Positions 10,307 through 21,589 of a stretch of 64,000 nt of DNA are shown one piece after another. The DNA comes from Sapria himalayana. Its lineage: Eukaryota; Streptophyta; Magnoliopsida; Malpighiales; Rafflesiaceae. Under the pieces are notes generated by a model. The model saw nothing but the letters and a program-made list of their open reading frames with translations, had not been told where the DNA came from and did no database searches. The DNA lies in NCBI GenBank assembly GCA_029783825.1, contig JAREIK010001723.1, positions 855,977 to 919,976 on the forward strand, read 5' to 3'. Position 1 is the first letter of the stretch. Every line of letters starts with the position of its first letter. A program made the position numbers and the translations under genes.

Positions 10307-13115
10307 TGATAACTATAAGAAACTAGAGTTATTCTCTTCTCTTTTTAGACTAATTTCACTAAAAAGAGAATAAATTCTTATTTTTGAGTATTTACACATA
10401 TACAAAGTTACAAACACACACACACACATTCATATTTTACTTTTTTTAGCTTTAGCTCAATTACTCATCTAAAAAAGATATTGTGAGAAAGAAATACTTA
10501 ATTTGGATTAGTTTTCTGTAGGAGTGAAGTCGTTACATTGAGAAGATTAAATTGGGTTATATGTGACTTAGAGGCTACTTATTTGCTCTACAAAATGGAT
10601 AACAAAGTGAGCCGAATTTGCTTATAAAAAATAAAAAAAAAAAAGAAATAGAAACAAAAAGGTTTGAAAAAAAAATACTCCATGAAGAAAGAAAAAAAAA
10701 TACTCCATGAAGAAAGAAAAAAAAATACAGAAGACAAGAACAAAAAAAAAATAAATAGAAAAGGTATCATGAATGAAAGATAACATAAATGAAGATGAGA
10801 TTTTTTTTTTTTTTGGCAAAGAGATGCAAGGCATGACGAAGAGGAGTTAGGAAAAAAACATAAAAAAAAAAGCAAAGAAGAACAATAGTAATAATGCCAA
10901 GGGAAGAAAAAGAAACACATATGAAGAGGAACATAGGCGAGAAGGAAAAAGGCATATGCATAAGGAACAAAAAGCAAACACTCTAAATAAATGATTTTGC
11001 CATACTAAGTATTCCTTATCCTTTTCTTTTCCACTCTCATCTCTGTGTTTTATGTTTTATTTTTAATTTCTTCAATTCTATTGAATAATGAATAATATAA
11101 ACTCTTATATTAATGTGGATCTAAAGATCAGTTGAGTTTATCATGCTAGAATTAGTATGAACCTAGAGCTAGTTAGATTTTAGAGCTAGAATTTACAAAA
11201 ACTTCTCTTGTTCATTCAATTCTATTATTTGTTTAAATTTTACTTTTGTTTAGCTAATATTAGTAAAATATAATACAAATTTTAATTATGGAAATATTAA
11301 GCTTTGTAGATCTAAGTTGGATAATACTTATTTAATAATTTTTATGAATATTGATTTGAGAGAAATAAAAAAAAAATATTATTTACTTAGCAAAATTCAA
11401 AAGATTGGTACTTTAATTTGTGTTCTTATTATTGAATTAGCATAGAAATATATTTAATCTAGATTAAAAACTATAAAATCATGTTAAATTTAGATAAATT
11501 GCATGCTAAATTCAAAGTCTCGATTACAAAGGAGTGTTTACTAATATAATACAACGACAAAGCTCTATCACATGAAAAAAAAAACCTACTTAAAGGAATT
11601 CACCAATTCTAGCATAGTCCATCATATATTTGTTACTTCCTTGACTTTTCATTACCATATTTCTTGTTTTTATTAATTCATAGAATTTGTTTTTTATTCA
11701 TAAGTTGATTTTACCCCTTTTGTTTCTAGAATTGAATATAGTTAGTTAATTAAAATTGGCTCTTTTTGTATTTCTTTTCACACATATTCAATTCTCGTGG
11801 AGATACTCTATTCACTACTATATTATTTGTTGACCACATGTACTTGAGTGAGCCTTTAAAGTTATATGTCATCATAATTCTTCAATTCTTTTGAACAATT
11901 GCTAAAACAAACTCTTGTATTAATTTTGATCTAAAGATATGGTGAGTTTTATATGCTAGAATTGGTATGAACTTTAAGTTGTAGTTAATGTTTAAAGTTA
12001 AAATTTTTGAAAACTTATCTTGTTCATTTAATTGTGTTATATGTTAAATTTTACTTTTGTCTAACTAACATTAGTAAAATATAAAGCTAATTCAAATCAG
12101 GCATGGCAATGAGGTGGGACAGGACAAGGGCGACCCTCCTCATGCCCCACAACCCCATTGGAAAATTTACAATCTATGCCCCTCCCTGTGCTCAATTTGG
12201 TGTGTGGTGGGGCGAGAAGGGAAAAATGGTAAACAAGGCAAGGACGTGCAATCCCCATGCTCATCAAATTAGGTCACTACCTATTGCTGAAAGACTAAAA
12301 TATTAAATTTATATTTATCATTTATGAGGTGGGGCAGGGATTGGTAGAGGGAATTTTCTTCCCTATATCCACCCCAAGCCTGACATGGGGCAAATTGTTT
12401 TGCCCCATCCTCACCCTGCCAACCCATCAAGGTGAGGAATCCCCACCCCGTTTGGGTCAGGTATAGTCGGGGTGAGTTGGGGTCAAGGAAAATCATCATT
12501 CTTAATTTTAATTCTAGAAATGTTCAATTTTGTAGATGTTAAGTTGAATGATGCTTATTGAATGATTTTTATAACTATTGATTTGTGATAAATATAAGAA
12601 TATATAATTACTTAGAAAAATTCAAAAGACTAGTACTTTAAGTTGTATTCTTATTACTAAATTAGCACGGGAATATATTTAAGCTAGATTAAACAATATA
12701 AAAATATGTTAAATTTGAAAAAACAACATGTTAAATTCGAAGTCTAGGTTAATGATAAGTGTTTGCCAGTATAATATTACATCAAAGCCATAACACATGG
12801 ACATAAAACCCACTTGAAGGAATTTACCAATTCTAACATAGTTCATCATTTATTTGTTACTTTCTTAACTTTTAGTTATTGTATTTCTCATATTTGTTAA
12901 TTCTTAGAATTTGTTTTATATTCATAAATTGATTTTGTACCTTTGTTGCTTGAATTGAATATACTTAGTTACTTAACTAAAATTGGTTCTTTATATATAT
13001 ATATATATATATATTCACACATATTCAACCCTTGTGGAGATGATACTCTATTCATTACTATTACTTGTTAGCCACATGTGCTTGCATGTGAATTTAAAGT
13101 TACATGTTATCATCA
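10307..13115 (+). repeat. 3' LTR of the gypsy element with internal 810-bp tandem duplication
   Basis: Two head-to-tail units start at the shared block 'ttcttcaattct' at 11068 and 11878 (period 810 bp) and run in parallel to 'gcctttaaagttatatgtcatcat' (to about 11873) and 'tttaaagttacatgttatcatcat' (to about 13113). Shared landmarks include 'aactcttatattaat', 'ttagtaaaatata', 'ttcaaaagattggtacttt' and 'tcgtggagatactctattcac'. The second unit carries a GC-rich insertion. Diverged units imply the duplication is old. A-rich tandem units of about 25 bp occur at 10665-10728, and a (TA)n tract at about 12993-13013. Confidence 0.6.
12098..12497. mobile_element. 400-bp GC-rich hAT-like MITE in the second LTR unit
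   Basis: Comparison with the first LTR unit (which lacks it) shows about 400 bp inserted between 'attcaaat' and 'tttaattc'. The flanks attcaaat (12090-12097) and attcttaat (12498-12506) look like a decayed 8-bp duplication. The left end CAGGCATGGCAATGAGG resembles hAT MITE ends (CAGGGGTGGCAAT...); the right end is too decayed to pair convincingly. The interior is rich in 'ggggtgggg'-type motifs, unlike the host DNA. No coding capacity. Confidence 0.55.
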
Positions 13116-13229
13116 TTTCACCAAACATATATCAATCATAAATAACTATAATTAATAATTTGGTCCATATCTACTATTATCTAATAAATAAGAAACTAAG
13201 TTTATCTTATTTATTTGATAACAATATTT

Positions 13230-15010
13230 TAATTAAGATATATGTACATCAACACATAAACCTGGTAGTAAGAGCCAAGAGATCCCCATTACACATACTT
13301 TAATTAAGATATATCCGTTGCCACTAATATTGGAGTGTAGTTTTTCAAGTAGCATGATGTGGCCATTGCTTATGTCCACAATTTCAACTTGAAGCCTACC
13401 CACTTTCTCATACACCTCACCTTTTCCATTAGTATTTAGTTCATCCTTTCCACCAATCTATTATGTTGTGGTGTCATCATAATTATGTGTTTCCTATTAA
13501 TGCTCACTCAACACTAAATTTATTAACCATAGATTATTTGTACTATTGTCCATCCATAGAATCTTTATTCTATTGTTGAATTGATATTCTAACAGAACTT
13601 TGAATTCTATGAGCTTCATTTATACCTCAATTTTCTTCTAGATGAAAAAAACTCATGCACATCTGAAGAAGTCATTAACAAAAAAATAATAATAACTTGT
13701 TCTCCCAAGTGATCCTCTAGTATATCTCTGAATATATCACTATGTATCAAATTTAGTACTACTATTAATTTTGTGTCCATAACTTTAAATTTCTCTCACT
13801 TTTGCTTTCTATACAAGTAGTCTTCACAAAAGTCAAGCTCTAATAAACTATATGATATTCCTTTCACTATCATCTTCGATGATATAGTCCTCAAATTCTA
13901 TTCAGCCCAATTTGCTGATGCCATAATATGGTCTTCTATCAGGATACTATATTCCCATGTCATGACTCATTGTTTTCATGTAGTAACTTCAAATTTCACA
14001 TAGGCTATTTGTTCTATTATCATGAATTTGTATTTCTAAGTTGCAACATTGAACCCTTATGATCAGTTTGGACTCCTATCACAATATCAAATTTACCTAT
14101 CATGAATCCAAATTATTGTTCTTCAAAGCTTTAATGTCTTCTTCTCACAACCTTGCATTTTCTTCTCAAAACACTACACTTCTATTCTTTCTTATGCCTA
14201 TAATGACTTTGAGTCTCTTGTGTCACTACTCCAATGGGACTTCACTAGTTTTTCACATTCTCCTCTAATTTGTATGCCTAGTTCTATGTTGTGATGCTAT
14301 TTTTCCATTTCATGATTCCATGCTCCCGAGTCTACACTCCAAAAATTATTGAGATACTTTGTTTTCTTGTCTGAGTATAAGTTTCTTGACACCATCTTCC
14401 TATGTTAGAACTCCAAATCCTATCATGACTTTATGTTTCCTAGTTATGACTCTAATTTCTAGAGAATTTTTTTCACCATGGATAGGATCTATTGAATGCC
14501 TTGCCTATTCTCTATGATGTCATTCTTCTCATAACTCAAGAACACAGTGCCCAATATCATGATGGTAGTTGCCCATAGCTTGTACAAGGATCCACACATT
14601 ATTCCTTGAGTGATTACCAATGCTCCATGCATCAACTTACAACCTTTGTCATCATAAGAAAATTTCACACTATCATTCATTATTATACTCATCGAGATAA
14701 GACTTCTACCCAAATCAGAAATATGTATTACACACATAAGAAATTTGATTGTCTCATCATGTATCTTCCTGTTTACCTTTTCACGACCAAATTATTTTTA
14801 TTATTGAGTTGTTTCTCATAGTCACACATCTTCAATCAAATGACTTATGCAGGCTAACTAATTTTGATGAGGAGCCATGTGTTATGACATGTCCATGTCA
14901 ATATACCTAGAATCCACATCAATATGAACAACATATGCTTTAGCAAAAAAAACCTTACTACTAGTGAATGGCTCCTTGTCTACTAAGCTAACTTCTACCT
15001 GGGGCATGAC
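13230..15010 (-). pseudogene. Ty1/copia pol remnant (protease to integrase)
   Basis: On the - strand, blocks occur in the copia order from high to low coordinates: a DSxx...HMAP-like protease remnant near 14900; KGCKLMHGALVITQGIMCGSLYKLWA (14640-14560), matching the pre-integrase 'KGALVVMKG.R...LY.L' block; LDFCEDYLYRKQK; IFRDILEDHLGE; VNDFFRCA...VFF; WMDNSTNN (family 'RTDNGGE'); then TPQHNRLVERMN...LMEKVRCM (near 13440-13400). The RT and RNase H that should follow below 13230 are absent, so the element is truncated where it meets the gypsy LTR. All frames carry stops. Confidence 0.65.
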
Positions 15011-15019
15011 TCCAAATAT

Positions 15020-15490
15020 GCTGTATATGTAATTTGTTTTTACTTAATAATCTGTTTTAATATTTTCATGTAAGTGCAGGAAAGGAAATATTAAAAGCCC
15101 GGGGATACAGCAGTAGCACAATAACGGAGGTCCCGCTTCGGTTAAATGAACCGGATGTTTATTTTTCATATAAAATAATTTGTATTTATTTTTCGGGTGG
15201 CTGTTTTTTTGACCCGTTTGAACTGTTCATCATCTCTCTTCTCTCTCTACGCGATTTCGTGACTGCTGCATGCTGAATACTGTAAGATGTTCTATTTTCT
15301 TGGTTTTAATCTGTAACGCATAAGCATTTTCTGGTGGAGGTAGCTAGTCGTACTGAGTGACTATCGAACCATGTTATTTCCTGTGTTGAATTCTCATTTT
15401 TTTGATTCTGTCGTGGATGCTGTTGGATTGGGATATATATATTGCTTGTTTATATATTTATGTTGTTTTCTGTTTCTTAATCTCACTACC
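15020..15490 (+). other. Unexplained gene-like island inside the copia remnant
   Basis: Between the copia protease block (left) and zinc-knuckle block (right) lies about 470 bp with higher GC and no retroelement signature. After a pyrimidine-rich tract ending 'aagtgcag' at about 15080, the + strand is open for roughly 55 codons, reading in one frame GKEILKARGYSSSTITEV, then PLRLNEPDVYFSYK. This looks like a 3' splice site followed by an exon, but I do not recognise the protein. Later parts (15230-15480) are T-rich. It may be a captured gene fragment or an unrelated insertion. Confidence 0.35.
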
Positions 15491-16316
15491 CGTGGAAGCG
15501 CAATTACCCAACAAAATATCCTAGTCATGACTTGTTGGCTTCTTTGGTATGCCCTCTTAAAGTGCCCAACCAAATCATATTACTAGTATCTTATCTTTAG
15601 CTTGTTTACAATTTTTGATCTTCCCCATGCTTTTGGTATACTTTCAGAATACACACATCTTTCTTTAGTCCTCGCCCTCACATACAATACATTATTTTTG
15701 TGTTTTCTATACTTTTCCTCCTCATATTCTCAAACATTTGTAATAAAAACTACCATCTCATATGATAATTCTATTATATTACTACCAATGATGATAATAA
15801 AATTATCTTATGAATCAGATAGTGAACAGAGAAGCACACTCATCTTGTCATTCTCACTAATCTCATAGCTAATATAAGACAAATGGCTAATTAGTGTATG
15901 GAATTCATATAGATGTGAAGAGAATGAATCAATCTCCTTTGTGCACAACTTATATTTCTTTCTCTGATCCAACTTGTCCTAATTATCTTTCTCGATAGAA
16001 GTCATATCTAATTTCTGATTGATTATCATTGGCTTTGGTTCCTTGATTATAGACTATTAATATCTATCAATAAGTAGATCATCTATTTTCCATTTCCATA
16101 CTTTGAAAACCTTTCCCACAAACTTCTTAGTCTCAATCTTAGATATTATCATAATCATCATTCTCAAATTCACCTCCTCTAATACCAAATCTTAAAACTA
16201 TAAGTTCTAAAGACAATCTATTTGTTACCAAATGTTAGGTATGCTATGATACTAAGTGTTAAATCCCTATCAACATGGATCCACTTATAAATCACACTTA
16301 GCTCTAATATCAAAAT
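15490..16316 (-). pseudogene. Copia gag remnant and decayed primer site
   Basis: Near 15630-15530 the - strand reads GRSKIVNKLKIR followed by (stops) LVGHFKRAYQR, corresponding to the basic stretch and zinc knuckle (C..C..GH.....C) of copia gag with its cysteines lost. Further right no domain is clear. At about 16303-16316 the + strand has 'agctctaatatcaa', a decayed complement of the initiator-Met-tRNA primer site TGGTATCAGAGC, which would mark the 5' LTR boundary. Similar motifs near 16174 and 16401 make the exact boundary uncertain. Confidence 0.45.
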
Positions 16317-17060
16317 AGTAGAACCTCAAAAAGAAGAATCACATCAATGTGCAATAGTATCACCAATACAAAGGAGGAATCTAAAATTCCTTACAAAACC
16401 TCTCTCTGATACTAAACTTGGAATTGGTGTAAAGATTCTATGATGTTGGTGTAGGGGTTCAAGAAGGGGAAGAATACATCTCTCAAAGAAGATGCATACA
16501 CTCACAAATGAGAGAGAGAGAGAGAAGAACAAATGAAATACAAAGAAAAACTTTTCACATACTATTCATGTTTTGTGGAAGAGAATTTACATTTTTCTAT
16601 CATCCATTGTTTCATGTACAAGCCTTTAAACAAAACAGTAAAAAAATTTTTAATACTTAAGTCCTAAGTTGTGATTACAATCAACAAGTCATGACTTCAT
16701 TCAAGTCTCAACCTTGGAGAATGGGTTGCAACTTGAATCCTTAAGTCATCAATCGCAATAATATATAATAGGTTGTAATTGCAATAATACCATAATACCA
16801 TAAAATAGAGTCATGATACCATAAGTCATAACACATATTACAACTTAAGTTGAGCCATGGATAATACAATTCAATGGAATGACTCTAAAGTACATGTTAC
16901 AACTTAAGATGAGTCACAACTTCATTATATAAGTCACAACTCCAAGCATAGTCTCCAATCATGGCACTACAAAACATGGTATGACTCCTCGCACATGTTC
17001 CAACTTTAGTTTAGCCATGGTACCACAAAATATGACATGATTCTACAACACAAGTAATAA
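16317..17060. repeat. Likely copia LTR remnant with degenerate internal repeats
   Basis: Rightward of the primer-site motif the DNA contains repeated 'agtcatgact', 'agtcacaactt' and 'acatgttacaactta.gttgagccatgg' blocks (16833, 16892 and 16993). Spacing is irregular. The position fits the 5' LTR of the minus-strand copia, but no partner LTR was found. A (GA)n tract lies at about 16508-16523. Confidence 0.35.
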
Positions 17061-20000
17061 CTTTATAAGAAGTATGAACCAATCATAACATTATATATAT
17101 ATGTCCTAATATGTCATCGACCCTTTCATTATAACATATACAAGTGATTTCAGTCAATTTGACTAATAAACAATATACACATGCTTCATAAAATTCAAAA
17201 TCAAATTAATGTAAAAGTATATCTTGATTTAAGTTTTGAAATATATTTCTCATTTATATGAATCAATCAATAATGTAAAAATTAAGTTGTATTTAAATCA
17301 TTAGATTTAAATATTTTTGTGTTAATATTATAGTTTAACATTATGTTAAAATTATCATGGTTTAGATTATTTTGACCATTTAACAAGTGAGTGACTTCAA
17401 AAAAGATACTACCATGATAGAAAAAGTAAATATTATTCTACAATAAAACCAAATTCAATCATGTCTAAATAAAAAATAAAAATTTTATTTCCCCTCATAG
17501 CATGAACATAATAATATTTTTCCAAATCTAAAAAAAGTCCCAAAGGTAGAGACGAGCAACAAGCTCCTACAATAAAAGTAGTGAATCCTTGCTCCAAAGT
17601 CAACATGTAAGTTTATCTTTTTTCCAATAATCTACTATTTTTAGATAAATTAACTTGTAAAAGATAAATACCTTAAGTTTTAATCTCACTACTCATTCCT
17701 TGTTCTAGATCTTCATCATTAGGTTGCTTATCCTTTGAATGAGGATTAAGATTGAGTTTGGACTTCCTCTTAGCCTTATGCTTACTATTTCCATTCTTCA
17801 TAATGTTCATAGCAAAAACATCATATGTATCTAGCAAATTTTGATGAATAATATCAATAGTCAATTCATTGTTAATCAAATATACTAAGTTTCTCTAAAT
17901 GATCAAGATAATATTAAAAAACAAAACAAAACATGAAGACTAACTAAGCTATTTGCAATCATCTTATAAGAAAATAATATCTAAATAGCGACAAGCATCC
18001 CAATGTGATATTACTCTTGCAACATTTCCTTGAGATGACATTTCTTAGTGAATGTCTTCATTTTTATAAATTGCTTTTTAAGTTTATTATTTATGGTGGT
18101 GAGAATGATACAAGTGACATTTTGATATTCACTATAAGCATCCTATTGGGCTCAAAAAGCAATTTCAACATGTTTTTCATGGATAAGTTGCTCTAAGACA
18201 TATAATTTCTTATTTTATACAAGAATACTTTTAAAGCTTCTATACAAGTATGGGAAGTTTGTCCCATTTAGTTTATCCTTCTCAAAGATAGATCATAGTG
18301 ATAAATTAGGTATGATGTTTGGAGTCATTATCTACATAACATATATATAATACTTGACTATATTTTATTCATGCATAATTTTTTTCCACTAATTATAATC
18401 AAATTAATATCCTTAAATATTAATTCAATAATTTTAATATTTGAGGTTTTATTTGGCTAAGATTCATATTTCAACTAACTTTAATTCAGCTTTAGTTTAT
18501 CACATAAAATTAAGTTACTTTGGTAGGTAAATCTTTACTTATTTTATCCTATGTAATTATTAGGTCACAATGGAACTTGTTATCATATGCCTTGGCTTGT
18601 TAAGAATCTCATTTTAATGTGCTATATCCCAAACCATATTGAAAACCTAGTTAGGTCAAATTAATACATTTGGATAGCACAATTATCAATCATGTCTCTT
18701 TAATATGATCTAATATATCCTATTTTGGTAGAACTTATATAGACAAGGTTATGTGAGAAATTTTATATAACATTGTATGTACATAAACATCATATAACAT
18801 CACATGCATATGTCCGTACATATATGTACTATCACATGAATATATATGCATTTGTATATAACATCACATGTGTGTTTGTGTATTATTTATAATACAAATA
18901 TATAATCACGTAAGTATATGCAATAAGTACATATAATAAATGTGTCATATCATAACCAATATATTACATTGATCTTCAAAAGGAAAAATGAAGATTAATG
19001 GTTAACCCAGAAAAATCTTCACCTCCATGGATTGAGTTAATTATATCGAATGATGTCCATCTCCATCTTGCATGTTGAATCTCCATTGTAATTTGAAATA
19101 TAAATTATACAACTTATGAAACAAATAATAACAATTAGAAAAATGGCACACATGTTATGTTTATATTTCATAACAAAATAAAATAACAATCATATTTCTA
19201 TGCTTTCACAACTCTTTATTCTTTTCCTAAAAAAATATTTCTATGCTTTCATGTGCACATTTATTTGTGAAAATATATTGTTATATTTTCCTACATAACT
19301 TAACTTATCAAAGAGTTTAACTTGTTTTCTATGTCTTTTTATTATCACCTGGTGTGTTTTACACACACACACACACACACACGTCTCTCACGCATACATA
19401 TATGTATATGTTTTTTTTTATTTTAAAACACATCTTACATATTTTCACAAAATATGTGATGATATGTATTTTCCCAAAGCACGTCTTATGTGTTTTCACA
19501 AAATATGTGATGAGTATTTTCCCAAAGTATGTGTTTTCCCAAAATACCATATATTTGTTTTCTAAAAGCACATTATAAAAACATGTATTTCATGGTTTCA
19601 CAAAATACATCTTCCATGTCTTTGCAAATAATGTCTTACATATTTTTGCAATAACTATTTTACATGTATTCACAAAACACATATTATGATTTGTGTGTTT
19701 CCTCAATACTAGAAATATATTGAGTTTAAATTAACATAGATATTATAAATTCATTAGTTAATTTCCAACTTGTTCTAGGTGTTGGACCTTGCTTGTTCAC
19801 CATTCACATAAGGTTGACATTGAGCCTAAAATCTATTTCAGATCCACAAATCACAAATAACCTCTAACAATATATTATAAATGTCCAAGTTATGTGAATG
19901 TTTAATAAAATCGTATTTTTGATCAATTTATAAATTTTTATCATATGATATCTTGATTGAACATGAGGTATGCATTAAACCATTCTTATTTCAATCATAT

Positions 20001-21585
20001 TTCTCTACCTAAGTATACGAATAAAATAAATGATATTAATAACTTTTATTTTTTTATTTGAGCATGGTCATTTATTTTCAAGTCTCTTTTCAAAAAAGGA
20101 CAAATTTTTTCTCACTCACTTATAATAGTCTTAATTATCGACTTGTTATAGATGATATTGAATTATGTTAAAATATATAATTTCTTACATAAGGGTCCAT
20201 GACATGATGACCCCAAGTATGAGGACTAAAAATACCAACATAATAAGAGTTACTTATGATATTTAATCTATATAAAATTTCATAGTAGATCGGTCCGATA
20301 TATAGTTATTCAACATTTACTTGTTAGCTAACTTAATATCATAAATTCATGATTAGTAAGATATACTTATCAATTAAACTCTATCTATTATTAATCTATT
20401 ATCATTCCATCAATAATGTCTAACTAAGAAAATTTTTGAATAGTACTCTATATAACTTTAGAATCTTATAAACAAATCACATACTTGATGGCAATAAACA
20501 ATATCAACTATTCATTAAATTGATTATTGAATTAAACAATAATAACAATATCTTTTTTTTTAATGACAATAATAAAAAAATAATAACAATATCTCCTTTT
20601 TAATGAAGTATAAAATGATAACAACCACATTATTAGCCTAGGACCTATACCAACAATATCAACTATAGTAAATAAAAAAACCTTTATTACTTTCTTTAAT
20701 CAATCCAAATTAATATTAATATTTATTAGCATCTATATTAAAAAATTAATATTCCATAAAATTCATAGTTCTATCCATTTCTAATCACATTCTCACCCTA
20801 AATAGCTACAAAAACTAGCTTCCTATCAATGGTTTGCCAATTGTGCATTTTTTTTTGTTTTGTATTAGATGTCTATAATATACATGCACACAAGTAAATA
20901 TATGATTTTTAAAATCTCAACAAGTTCAAAAGAATACACATGCACGCACACGCACACACACGCACACACACACATGTATATTGTTTTTGAGACAATCTAC
21001 CTTTTTTTATTTTTATTTCAAAATTAACATAATCTATAATTTTCTCTTTTAGAAAATTTAATTTTTAAATGGTTTTTTTTTCAAAATTCACTTCCCCCTA
21101 ACTGCAGACCCATATTGGCTCCCATCCGCCAACAAACTTACTAAGGCTCCTTGGTAACCTTTTTCTTCATTTACATAGTTCATAAAATATTAAAATTCAA
21201 AAACATTTCAATTTATCCAAAAAATCTAAAAATAATAAAAAAATAATTTATTACATCTTTTCTAAATTCATAATCCATTTCATCCACAAAACAATTTAAT
21301 TTTTAAACTCTAAATAATAAATAATTCTTTTTAAAAAACTATTAATCTCGTGGCATAGACTTGATAAATGACACCCTGCCAAAAGAGTCTTCATTTAACC
21401 AAGACAATTTCTTGTACATAGAATTTTTTGACTATTCAAGAAAAACTCACTCACAAGAGATATATATAGAAAGCCTTTACGTGCAATTAACTATAACAAT
21501 ATTTCTAAGTAGGCATTCCTTGACTAGTTATCTCGAGTATGTGAGCATTATATGACTAGTTATCACTCTCCAACTATAAAATATC
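17060..21585. other. AT-rich stretch without a recognisable gene
   Basis: No domain, splice structure or RNA gene is visible on either strand. Contents: AT-rich single-copy-looking DNA; (AC)n at about 19361-19382; a tandem duplication at 19427-19540; (CA)n/(CG)n-like tract at about 20937-20975; several homopolymer runs. A - strand open stretch at 17673-17879 is lysine/asparagine-rich and unrecognised. Confidence 0.5.
19427..19540. repeat. Tandem repeat, ~50-bp unit, plus partial copies
   Basis: The block 'tatttttcacaaaatatgtgatga...gtattttcccaaagca' repeats twice almost exactly (from about 19437 and 19488), with two further partial copies of its 'ttttcccaaa' part to 19545. It directly follows an (AC)n microsatellite. 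Confidence 0.6.
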
Positions 21586-21589
21586 TGAA

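Larger units (their letters stand above)
2690..13115 (+). mobile_element. Decayed Ty3/gypsy LTR retrotransposon, Athila/Tat-like
   Basis: The domain order on the + strand is LTR 3' end, primer binding site, gag, protease, RT, RNase H, integrase, noncoding 3' region, polypurine tract, LTR. This pol order (integrase last) defines Ty3/gypsy. The tRNA-Asp-type primer site and wording of the conserved blocks point to the Athila/Tat branch. The 5' LTR is mostly missing or rearranged: only its last ~45 bp can be matched with the 3' LTR. Every coding domain contains multiple stops, many at tryptophan positions. A 468-bp MITE interrupts gag and a second GC-rich insertion lies in the 3' LTR. Confidence 0.75.

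Noticed and set aside
10588..10977. Phe-rich minus-strand ORFs
   Set aside because: Complement of an A-rich low-complexity tract with 25-bp repeats; not protein-like.
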